From assembly GCA_943737045.1 (NCBI GenBank), contig CALSFV010000007.1:893001-957000 (forward strand): a stretch of 64,000 bases of DNA. Direction: 5' to 3'. Positions 32,660-42,449 of this stretch are shown in pieces. Every line of letters starts with the position of its first letter. Within the stretch, counting starts at the first letter, position 1. The position numbers and the translations under genes were made by a program. Source of the stretch: Parapristionchus giblindavisi. Lineage: Eukaryota > Nematoda > Chromadorea > Rhabditida > Diplogasteridae. Below the pieces are notes generated by a model that did not search any database, was not told the DNA's origin, and saw only the letters and a program-made list of their open reading frames with translations.

Positions 32660-33130
32660 TATAGACATAATATAAATGGTATTCGTAGACCATAAACCAG
32701 CATTTCTCCGCCATGTCACATTTATACCATACACCACGCCTACATTCCGCGTCGATATACTTTGATTAAGCACTTAACGCTAAAAATAATTCCTTGATTT
32801 AGCGTAATATATTGCTCCCACTTGGTAAATAATGAAAAGTCCAACACAATTATTGCTGATCAAACAATTGACGAAACGGCCGAACCTCCCTTTTTCTACT
32901 ATTTATTACATTTATATCTATAAATTTAGCACTTGTCATGTATATTAAACACTTATACATTGCAAAATTTGTTTGTGTTTGAAAATACAATTGTGACATA
33001 GTTATTGTGAGTTTCACGCACTGAATAAAGTAGTACGTATAGGTGTAAAGTGACGCCTTTTGTCTCCCTGTTTATATCGGCATCGGTTTGCATCCTCGTA
33101 CAAATTAAATATGCGCTTCAAACCTATTCG
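32660..33130 (+). promoter_or_regulatory. Conserved upstream block, chemoreceptor 34225
   Basis: Homologous to 6240-6720: AACAATTGACGAAACGGCC and GTGAGTTTCACGCACTGAAT followed by AAAGTAGTA. From here to 33560 no gene is seen. Confidence 0.4.
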
Positions 33131-33564
33131 TTGAAATAATAATAATACTGTTATAGCGCGCCTATGTTCAAGAGTAATTAAATCCAGGAAGTGAACACGA
33201 TTGTCCATTGTTCGTATCAAAATGAATTGAAAAACGAAAGCAAAATCTTCCAGTAAAATCTCTTTGAACAGATTCCCTTTCTTTAGTAAATCTAGATCTT
33301 TTGAATTTCAAACAAGTGTACCGTAACTAACAATATGTAATATGAAAGAAATACATATAAGCCGTTTTGTTGACTTCAATTTCGCTACTACGGAAAGTTC
33401 TAAGACGATTACGATCAATTTTTGATCTGACTTTACTTTACGGACAGCTTTATTAAAGTGTGATTTGAAAATTAACTTAGGGGACATTAATATGCCCCTT
33501 TACCTCATCAGAACAAGAACGTTTAAATCCTTTTAAGAAGTAGTTACTACGGTATTTTAGACTA

Positions 33565-34005
33565 CCATAGTGTATCTCAACGTACTTTGTTTAAGAGAGA
33601 GAGAATAAGATTCCTAACATCACCCCAATCGGATATATTGGCAATTGCCTTTTGTAAATCACTAGAGTGTGATGGAACGAAATTTAAATCGTCTGTATAA
33701 ATTCCGTAACGAACGGTATTGGGATCCTCCATTTATTTTATATATCAACGATACAGTCCTTATCGTTGGTATGTATATAAAATAAATGGAAGGTGTTCTA
33801 TGCACGAGCCTTGGGGAACACCTGATGTTACTACTGAGGGATATGAGAGACAGTCGTTAATAATTATGTTTTGTAATCTGTTATGAAGATATGCATCAAA
33901 GTAGGAGATCAAGTTATCGGGGAAACCAAGGAGAGAAAGTTCGTAGAGTAATGGTCTATGGAATATAATGCCTTTTTATAATCAAAAAATATTATGTCAA
34001 ATGAT
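33565..34005 (-). pseudogene. Antisense LINE reverse transcriptase remnant
   Basis: On the minus strand, from right to left, the pieces read FFDYKKALYSIDHY, SYPSVVTSGVPQG and YGIYTDDLNFVPSHSSDLQKA. These correspond to RT motifs around F.D..KAFD..DH, SGVPQGS and YADD. Frameshifts and stops separate them. A palindrome (33729-33791, TCCATTTATTTTATATA with its complement) interrupts it. Non-LTR type. Confidence 0.75.
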
Positions 34006-34224
34006 TTTCTCTTATTGTTAGAAAGGAGTGTGAAATAGTATGAGCATGTTTTAGCCAGATGCTTTCGGAATTGGTTTAACTAATGTTTTTTTTTTCCATA
34101 GATCTGGAACCAAAAAATGCGTTTATTACGAAATGCATTAGAAAATACATCTTCTAAATATTGTCACCTTTCGCTTATAATCTCATATGATATGTATCAA
34201 TTCAGTATCATTCCATATTAGAAA

Positions 34225-37200
34225 AAAAACTCATTCTATATCTCAATCGAATTACAATGGATCTTTATGTTATACGGCGATATTATCTATGTTATCGCGA
34301 CAATTCTCAACATCACTTCCTTCTGTTGTCTTCTCAAGGAAACACCACCGAACCAGGCGACGTTTCGCAAATATCTACTCTACATTCAGGTTACTCTTTA
34401 GCGGTATATCCTAGCTCATCTGAAACTGGCCACGCACACTCCCGCTTCGTTTGTCTGCGTGAGAGTGTTGCCAGAGCCAAGAGTAAAAATTTTTTTTAAA
34501 CTCGATCCTATTATCGAAAGTAGAGTAACTCTAATTACACCAACACATCAGGATTGTATTCCTTGTTAACTTCTCTGCATTGTCAAAGATAGGCTTGATT
34601 GCTTTCCTAGATCAAAAGTTATAAAAAATGAAAAAAAAGTGTCCGGAGACTTGTTGCCTACACTGTACATTCGACTTCAGGTTCTGGTCACTTTGAATGA
34701 CTTTCTCTTCGAAGTCTTATTCAAACCGTTTCCATTGTTCCCTGCAATGGGCCTCTATTGCGTCGGTCTATTTTGCCAATGGGGAGTGCCAATTCAATAC
34801 ACATTTGTGAGTCTCATTTTTATTAAATATTAGGTTGATTCATTAGTCTTGTCGCACTTTTCGCCCTTTAAACAAATTAAAATTAAGTTATTTCGGCAAA
34901 AGCAGATCAATCAAAGTATGCGCCGTCTGAAACTTCCTCCAAAGTTCGGGTATCTTGTGGATGCAGTGTTCCTAGAGTTCTTAGTCATCAAGATTTCGAC
35001 CTTCCGCTGATTGCTGAGAGAGTGCGCTACATATCGGAAAACAAGTAATCGCTAGGAAACAAGTCGGGCGAGTGGGGCGTTGTCGTGCTGGAAGTAAATT
35101 CGGTCGCGCATCTAGCGAACGGAAGGGCATTGGACTTCAGGGTCTGTAATGGCGAGAGCATACCGCGGTCGCATTAGTAGACCCCGGCGGGAGCAGTTTC
35201 CAATACATTTCACTGCCACGGCTCGATCACACAGACAGCATGATGACTACTCATCTCGATGGACCCACAGCGGACTACGTTGTCGTAAACGATCCACTTC
35301 TCATCTCAAGTGATGATCCCGTCGATCCTAGCCGTTGTACGAGCGTACGAAAGTAGATCCAGACACTGGTCCTTCTGGTTCTGGAAAAATTAGCTGCTGC
35401 CATGTACTTTCAGATTTTTTATAATTAATTTTAATTTTGTAAAAATGCAATTTTCAAGTGCGCATGCAATATTTTGACGCCTCTAAGTTTTCACGGCTCT
35501 TTCAGGGGCTCCTTATTTCATATACTGCTTGACGCCTTCGTTTTGTGATTTTTTCAACATTTTTTTAAAAAATTTACAAAATTAATCTTAATTATATAAA
35601 ATCTGAAAGTGCATGGCAGCAGCTAATTTTTTGGCTCCTATCATATTTTTCCTATACCTATCCAGGAAAAATATTCTTATTCAAAAGTCTCACTGACAAG
35701 GGAATGGTCTCAATTCGGCCTGGCCTTATGAGGTGTCAATAGTGTGACTAAAATTAGTTAGATATGCTGATCGCAAAACCGTTTTTAGACAGTGCCTAAT
35801 CGACCTGAGCTTCGAGAAAATCGATATTGAAATTTGGCTTTCTGGGCTGATTCTAAAGTTCATGCTGTCTCCTACACTAAAATACCCAGATGGGATCGTT
35901 AACTCATCTATCAACTATCGAGACAATGAACTGCTTTCCTATTTTCTTTTCTGGTTTTCATAATAACAGCAAAATATTTCATTCTTTCGACAAGAAAAAA
36001 ATCAGCAAAAGTAAATTGCTTCAAAGGGAATCGAACCCGTGGCAATCAAAAGTAAACGTGGACAGCTTATCCACTACACTGCGAAAGTCGATGTCTTGAT
36101 GGCTGATAGATGAGCTAATGAACCCATCGGAATAGTTTAGTGTAGGAGATCATGCGAACTTTCGAATCGACCAGCCAGCCAAAAAAGGCAAATTTCAAGA
36201 TCGATTTTGTCGAAGCTCAGCTCGATTAGGCACTGTCTAAAAACGGATTTGCGATCGGCATATATAACTAATTTTAGTCACAGTATTGACATCTCATAAA
36301 GTCAGGCCGAATTGAGACCATTCCCTTGTGAGACTAAAAAGACTTACCTTGTTAATGCATTTTCTGAGAAACTTTTTTTTTAATTTCTAAGTTGTGCACA
36401 AGCTACTTAGAATCCAATTTAGGCTGCTGCAGTGTTTCTGATTGTAAATATTGGAATGTCCATTATAATATGCTTACTTTATCGTCACCAAACAATCATA
36501 TCGAAAACGAGCATTTTCAAAATGAACGAGGCAAGAATATGAACCACAGCTCTCCAAACATGATTTTCTCGTTACAGCTAACATTTGGTCTAGTCAAAAT
36601 AGCTTTGTTCGTGTTCTACAGTATTCCGAGCTTAATTGTAGGAATACATGACTACGACATCGAAGGTATTGATCGACGAATTAACGAGGTTCATGGTAGC
36701 ATTTGTTTTTAAATTTTTATATAATTCGATTTTTTTCTAAGTACAGTTTCCATACGATCTCACATGGATAAAGGATCGAGGGTTACATTTTCTCTACGAC
36801 AAAGACGATATGTCTATGATGAACTATTCTATAATAATGGTAACATTTTGGGCTTTCAGAATACTGAAAGCGGACTGATTTCATCTTGCTACTGTTTTTT
36901 TTCTCATTTTTTTAATAAACAAGACGACCATGAATATGAAATAGAGCTATGTACAAAAGTGACGCGCCAAGCATAAGGGGAGGATTTTTCGTGAACCCCT
37001 CAGCCTACGCTGTCGAAGCTATTTGGCGACATACGGTTTTATAGCTTTGCGATCTCTGTACCATCTCATTTCATTGTAGTATGCCAGTCATACAAATTTT
37101 CAGGTGACTTCATTCTCGTTAGCTGTGATAATATTTATACTCGGTCATATAAGATATTCGTTGCATCATGAGGTATGATGTTTGAGACGTCAGAATCTTT

Positions 37201-38058
37201 ATAGAGTCTGTGAAAGGAAATTTTTTTAAAATATTAGTGATGGAATCATACAGAACTAACTTTAAAAGAAACCAAATTCGATTCTTGATTTGAATACATT
37301 CTATAGCGATCTTTGCATGAAACATTGTGATAGATCTAGAAGGCTCTGATTTACATGGATTGCAACTCTTTGCGTGTCTCAGAAAATATGGTACACTTTC
37401 AAATTATCTCATGCTACACTTTTCAGACCTCATCTTCATCTCGGACAATCAAGATGAAGTCACAAGCGCTAAATGTTCTCATTATACAGGTTTCTGATTG
37501 TCCAATACACGCAGATAAAAGAGGTGTAACCTGTGAAGTGTTATATTTAACACTTTTTGAGCTATTTTAACGCCTAAACTGTATCGCATATAACACAGTT
37601 CTTATGAGCCATGGGTTAGATTTTTTTTCCCTGTGTGTACTTGTTTATAATTTGCAAAAACTTCTAGATCATTCCTTTAGATGTTCCTCCCGGTGCTTCT
37701 TGTACTAATTCCAACCTGGAATATGGGAATGGCTCTTGCGATAGGTCTATTCTCCTTTGGTAATCTTCGTCTTAAATACTCTCTATCGCTTATTTTCATA
37801 TAATATATAATAAGGATCACTCGGAACATATGAGCATTGCCATACAATTTACAAAAAATCGATTCTTTTCATTTTTTTCAAGTCTGCCTGGCCTCATTCT
37901 TGGTCCTGCTGCTCCACTCTATTGCGCACAATGTTTCCCTACTATCGATCACTCCAAATTATCGAAAGTTTATTCGTCGATTCTTCAGAGATATATTCAT
38001 GAAAATTTTAAGGGTGAATTTTTTATACTTTGAAATGTCACAGAGTAAAAATCCCTAG
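34225..38058 (+). CDS. 7TM chemoreceptor, srh/sri-like, start codon lost
   Basis: Exons at 34225-34389, 34681-34806, 36423-36530, 36578-36688, 36747-36839, 37104-37172, 37427-37489, 37681-37759 and 37883-38058 leave 329 open codons. The conserved ATGAAC start has become AAAAAC with an in-frame TAG just before it (34219-34221). The first in-frame ATG is codon 14, just before TM1, so a shortened receptor is possible. Other departures: intron 3 donor GAG/GCAAGA, an exon 9 acceptor TTCAAG that removes one codon but keeps frame, and NMGMALAIGLFSF instead of the usual TM6 end. TM7 keeps LLLHSIAHNVSLLSITPNY. Intron 2 (1.6 kb) holds a mariner relic and a Tc4/Tc5-like element. It is either a very young pseudogene or a shortened functional gene. 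Confidence 0.7.
34495..34672. mobile_element. Tc1-like end fragment in intron 1
   Basis: It ends GACTTGTTGCCTACACTG before TA, the inverted copy of the terminus at 10998. The adjoining 150 bp match 11000-11150 inverted. Only one terminus is present. Confidence 0.6.
34830..35370 (-). pseudogene. Mariner transposase relic in intron 2
   Basis: It opens with TTAGGTTGATTCATTAGTCT, a mariner-type terminus. The minus strand reads pieces such as EKWIVYDN and HSPDLFPSDYLF, matching the mariner signatures KW..YDN and HPPYSPDLAPSDYHLF. Stops and frameshifts throughout. Only about half of the transposase length remains. Confidence 0.85.
35380..35690. repeat. Foldback relic related to copy 3
   Basis: AGCTGCTGCCATG...TTTCAGATTTTTTATAATT at 35390 pairs with 35585-35640. 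The right half resembles the arm of 27886-28822 (CTATAGC...GGAAAAATA). Confidence 0.5.
35697..36328. mobile_element. Tc4/Tc5-like foldback element, copy 4
   Basis: Termini CAAGGGAATGGTCTCAATTC and GAATTGAGACCATTCCCTTG are flanked by TGA (35694-35696 and 36329-36331), and the rebuilt site is CTGAG. Arms reach about 36140 from the right with partial pairing. The loop contains a tRNA-like module on the minus strand (36012-36097: CAGTGTAGTGGATAAGC and GGGTTCGATTCCC, the best B box in the window). Confidence 0.85.
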
Positions 38059-38059
38059 C

Positions 38060-38170
38060 AACTTCTTTACGGATTTCGTCCCATAGGCAGCAGGGCCGAA
38101 TTCCCTTACCTATGAAGGAAAATTCCGAAAAGAGACTTTGCTAGGGAATCATTCCCTTATATAAATATTA
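38060..38170. repeat. MITE fragment related to 21696-22100
   Basis: Contains GAATTCCCTTACCTATGAAG and GCTAGGGAATCATTCCCTTA, the word set of the CACTCAC element. Truncated. The exon 9 stop at 38056-38058 lies at its edge, so the terminal residues of the 34225 gene may be MITE-derived. Confidence 0.4.
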
Positions 38171-38199
38171 AAGATACGGGATTTTTTTTGGAAATTTAA

Positions 38200-38350
38200 A
38201 TTCATTTTTTTTTAAATTATAATTTTAATACTTTTAAGACAAAATCAACATCTGGAGATGAAAGTGCACGAAAATCTGCCGTTTATTCACATTTGTTTAT
38301 AGTCAGTCGAATGTAAATTCAGTAATAAACCGATTGGCATTGCAATACAT
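38200..38350 (+). other. Conserved 3' tail of chemoreceptor 34225
   Basis: AAAATCAACATCTGGAGATG and CAGTAATAAACCGATTGG match the other chemoreceptor tails. Confidence 0.45.
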
Positions 38351-38524
38351 GAATATTCATCTACATACACAGCAAATGTCATCTTCATTTTGACAAATTC
38401 TGTCGTTTGCTAAAAACTCACGGCGGTTTAATATCGAAATTAAGATTTCTGTCCAGGAAAAATGCAAAATGCAAAATGAAAAAAAATGAAGAAAATGATG
38501 GCATCATCCAAATTCTCTTACCAC

Positions 38525-38757
38525 GAAAATTCAAAATTGTATACGGTATGTTGGTACCGCGACGAAATGCCGCGTTGCGGCTGCAATCACTACGTGCGCG
38601 TCAGAGTAGAGCAGTGATCAAGTTGCACGTTATAACAGTATGTACGCCTTACAACTGGAATCGGCCACCCGGAAAGCCTAGAACACGCTGGAAAGATGCA
38701 ATTGGCAACTGGTGGAATACACCCTATGATGCATTCCGTCCCATCCTCATCTAGCAC
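38525..38757 (+). pseudogene. Non-LTR retrotransposon C-terminal fragment
   Basis: The open frame reads ALRLQSLRARQSRAV and NRPPGKPRTRWKDAIGNWW. The R.PG.P..RW.D pattern is typical of the end of endonuclease/RT proteins of RTE-type elements. Only about 75 residues remain. The stretch 38760-39260 has no recognisable gene. Confidence 0.5.
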
Positions 38758-39261
38758 TCATTGCTTGAAATGATAAAATTGATTGATTGTTATCGGGGGA
38801 ACATGATGCCTTGGCTTATAAGGGAAGGGTACTTAGTCGTGTGCGTGAAAATCTATCACAATGTATATGGTTGGAAACAGGATAAAATTCTAAGACTTTT
38901 GGTCTTTTCGTTTTTTCGCCTCGGACTTCCTAAGGACCAAAAATCAATTTTGAAAACGAGCAATTCCATGGGTTTTCGTGGGTCCAATGGCATAGATATC
39001 TATTAGATGGGAGGTTGTCGAGAGCGGAGATAAGGTAGTCAATTTTTCGGAAGAGTATCATGGAGTTCAATCACTTCTGAATAGTCGTGATTTGGTGATT
39101 GTACCATCTGTCCATCATCCCGAGCAAATCAAACTCTCCGTTCTGGCTACGCTGGTGTAAAAATTTTGACTATAGTTATCCTAGGATGGACATTCGGTCC
39201 CGCCTGGGGCTAATACTAAGCCTAAGCCTAAAAGCTCAGAAGAATTCGACAAAAGACGATT

Positions 39262-39555
39262 GCTCTTGCCGGAGTCGAACCATCGACACTCGGGGGCCAG
39301 TTGCAGGGCACCCTGCGGGGCAGCTTATTCGGTCTCTGAAAATGACAGGGTACCCCGCGGTGTGGCTTGTGGTCTCTTTGATTTTGACAATGTGCTTCGC
39401 GGGGTGGCTTCATAGTTTGACAGGGTGCCCCGCGGGGTGGCTTCGTTTTTGGACAGGGTGCCCCGCGGGGTGAGCAACAGGGTTCCCCGCTGGGTAATTA
39501 AAGGCAGGGTGCCCCGCGGGGTGGAGTGCTAAGACAGGGTGCCCCGTGGGGAGAA
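39262..39555. repeat. Cluster of CCCCGCGGGG palindromes
   Basis: Eight variants of ACAGGGTGCCCCGCGGGGTG lie at about 39304, 39345, 39391, 39419, 39452, 39478, 39503 and 39534, with unequal spacers of 5-25 bases in otherwise AT-rich DNA. A B-box-like GGTTCGACTCCGG (minus strand, about 39270-39285) adjoins it. A GA-rich run follows to 39700. Confidence 0.75.
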
Positions 39556-39815
39556 ATTTCCAGAGAGGAGAGGCGGTGCGCAGTTGCTCTGGGGAGTGGA
39601 GTAGAGTAGCGTGTGGAGTATAGAAATTGGTGGAGGAGATGAAGAGCGAGAGTGAAGAAGGGGGAGAGGGAGAGAATGGGAGGGAAAGGGACAGATACGT
39701 CTTCCGGTTTATCTGAATTTATATCATTCTACCCGAATAGTCTTGTTTGTCAGTCTTGGTTAAAATACCAGTGACAAAATTTTCGTAGTTAAAATATAAA
39801 CCTCCGTCCAGAAAG

Positions 39816-40463
39816 GATCGTCGTGGGGTGCGCCCGTTTCGGCAACGAGTTATAAATCGGTTGGGAGATGTTCTATGGAAACAAAAGTTGTACCATTGTT
39901 ATCAGTAGTGGTGTACGGTATGGTGCTACCGTAACCGTCGGGAATCGTGAACTGATTTTTTTAGTCGACCAATGACTCGGGGTTCATGGTTGAAAATTGT
40001 CAAAGTCGAAAAATTCATGATGACCCGAGATCAAATACTAGTTGCCATAATATCAATAGTGAGCCAACTTTTATCTTTCTGGTTACCGTAACCCGAACTA
40101 CCGTAATCAAACCGGGATTTGAAGTGCATTTGGCCATATTATTGCAGGTTACGTTAGCTAGATTACGGTAGTACGAGTTACGGTATCCAGAAAGATAAAA
40201 GTTTGCTCACTATTGATATAATTGCAACTAGTATTTGATCTCGGGTCATCATGAATTTTTCGACTTTGACCATTTTCAACCATGAACTCCGGGTCATTGG
40301 TCGACTAAAAAAATCAGTTCACGATTCCCGACGGTTACGGTAGCACCATACCGTACACCACTACTGATAATAATGGTACAACTTTTGTTTCCATATACCA
40401 TCTCCCAACCGATTTATAACTCGTTGTTGAAACGGGCGCCCCCCCCCCATCGTCGTATAGTTT
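39816..40463. mobile_element. Foldback element, about 300-bp arms
   Basis: 39816-40115 and about 40165-40463 are inverted copies (GGGGTGCGCCCGTTTCGGCA against its complement, then AAGTTGTACCATT and GTAGCACCATACCG). The loop is about 50 bp. The arms hold ACGGTA-type words. The target duplication was not resolved. Confidence 0.75.
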
Positions 40464-40549
40464 TTTTGTATATTCCGGTACATCGTATTGTGCACAAACT
40501 CATTTCATTTAAAGTTGTAAATTTATCATATCCTGAGGCAATTGAAGTG

Positions 40550-40760
40550 TGTTTATGAAATATAACTTCACTCGGAATCATCCTGAATTCTTGATTGGAG
40601 ATCATTATAATTAGGCGGATTCTTATGACGATTATGGTTGTGATCAGAAATGGGCGGGGCTTGCACTCCTTGTCTATCTCGTTCAATCATTGAATATGTA
40701 GGAGGAAGAGTTTCTTCGTTGAGATCACGGACACCATCATTTCGACAGACCATCTGCAAT
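40550..40760 (-). pseudogene. Coding-like fragment with PPxY motifs
   Basis: The minus strand reads RNDGVRDLNEETLPPTYSM and then NRHKNPPNYNDLQSRIQDDSE. PPTY and PPNY are WW-domain-type PPxY motifs, usual in cytoplasmic tails. A diverged copy is at 5920-6110. Flanking splice sites and partner exons were not found. It could be an exon of an unknown membrane protein or a repeat. Confidence 0.3.
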
Positions 40761-41865
40761 TATTGATCATACGATTTAGAGATGTAATCTTTATATTCCG
40801 CTATTCAAACAGCGATTAAACTGAATCTTTTGCCTTTGGCTATGTAAACAAAGAATTATACTGAATAATTATGTGATGACTGGCGTAGTTCCTTATTGTT
40901 GTTATATGGAATATATATGAACCATATACTCCCTATAACAACAATAAGGTTAATGAGTATTTGTACGCCATACTACATCATGATTCTATCATGCCTCTCC
41001 GAAGATTTTAAGAGTACATATAACAAAGAAAAATATAAACAAACAGAGTATGTTGGAGGAGACATTGGCGGCACAATCACATCGAGAGGTTCCATGGGAA
41101 GAATATGGACCTATATATAACTAATTAAATATATTAGCATTACAGTGAATACCATAGTGTTATTTTATGTTCAAAGTTGTAACATGACAAGAAAAGAAGA
41201 TAAAACCCTCCTCGTTTTACACACTATCTCGCCTCTTTTTCGCCTCTTTTTGAGACTTTGGAGCATAAAAAAAATTTGAAAGTCGTACGTTATTCATAGC
41301 TTCAATGTTGTTTTCGTTCATTAGCTGAAAAAATTCAAAACTTAAATAAACATTCTTTTAAAGAAGACACCACGTTTATGCAAATTTGCTAATGACTCTT
41401 TCACCTGTTTTATCCAAAGAAAATGTGGAAACATGAGATTTTAAAAAAATAGTACCCAATTTCGAATTGATTCCATCTCAAGGTAGATCAGAATGCCAGT
41501 GATGAAGTAAAAGATGAGTACTATTGTCTGAATTGATATTTCATCATTGTTATTTCTGTATTATCCAACAAGGTATCGTTTTCATTCCCTATTTGACTAT
41601 TCTAATCAAGTTTCATATATGTAGGCATCCTGACACGATAAAGTATTTTATTGAAGTGCTTTTTCACGAAAACGCTTTGTTCATCAGTCGCACAAAAGAG
41701 TGTGTGAAAAGTGTAATGCTTTCTGGAGGTCTCTTATCAGCACATTTTGTGGACCTATGCATTGGTTACCGCATACCTCTCTCAACCTGGGTCCAATTGA
41801 ATCTTCCGCCACATACACCTTCAGATATGGATACATTTGTGATATTTCACTCACTGAAATTTTAA

Positions 41866-41869
41866 TGAA

Positions 41870-41900
<31 letters not shown>
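41866..41900. repeat. (AAAT)n microsatellite
   Basis: About eight AATAAATA units. They directly follow the TAA of an unrecognised + strand open frame (41524-41865). The rest of 40760-42180 has no recognised gene. Confidence 0.8.
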
Positions 41901-41903
<3 letters not shown>

Positions 41904-42183
41904 CCCGTCAAAGACCAGAAACAATGAGCGTACGCGGAAAATCAAGCTTGGCGAGGGGATCTCTGATAGTACAATCGATAATTGCGATACGGAACACACA
42001 CATGATAGATTCGTAAATCTAGAAAAAGTAATTAAAGTAAGGTAAAAAAGCAAAGTTTACAATGGCTATAAGTAGAGGAAGGATAAATACTCGATCCTTG
42101 AATACAATACCGATCCATGCGTGCATTGCGATCAATATAGGAACCACTATGGGTAGCGGAGAATATTGATTGGGAGCTGAAAA

Positions 42184-42441
42184 TTATTGATTCACTTCGT
42201 CCCCAACCCCGAGATCAGCTCTTTCAGCATTATTGAATACATTGTTTGTAAAATCTCGACATATATCATAAATTTTATTTAATTCTTGAAAAGATCGTCG
42301 ATAAGTTTTGCCAAATTTATATTCAAAATAATGTAAATAATCAATTCGGGATAATGATATGATAATACCTGCTGAATAATGAACTGTCGTATTGAGGCTA
42401 ATGACGACATAGACGAAGATCAGGACGTGCAAGGGATTCTG
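42184..42441 (-). CDS. Candidate terminal exon of an unknown membrane protein
   Basis: On the minus strand a TTACAG acceptor at 42442-42447 opens a frame of 85 residues to a TAA: NPLHVLIFVYVVISLN and SAGIIISLSRIDYLHYFEY form one or two hydrophobic segments, followed by a charged tail (YRRSFQELNKIYDICRDF) ending VGDEVNQ. Codon use and the splice site look genuine, but no upstream exons could be joined with confidence to the right. It may be the end of a decayed gene. Family not recognised. Confidence 0.35.
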   Translation of the reverse strand, partial: QNPLHVLIFVYVVISLNTTVHYSAGIIISLSRIDYLHYFEYKFGKTYRRSFQELNKIYDICRDFTNNVFNNAERADLGVGDEVNQ

Positions 42442-42449
42442 TAACACAA

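Noticed and set aside
36012..36097. Functional tRNA gene
   Set aside because: A and B boxes are good but the acceptor and anticodon stems do not pair, and it lies in a transposon loop. The same reasoning applies to the other tRNA-like modules.
39300..39555. CRISPR-like array of repeats and spacers
   Set aside because: Spacers are unequal and short, repeats vary, the host is a eukaryote and no cas genes exist. A palindrome cluster fits better.
41524..41865. 113-residue + strand ORF ending before an (AAAT)n tail, possibly a LINE 3' end
   Set aside because: No RT or endonuclease motif could be recognised, and the minus strand is also open there. Left as unassigned.
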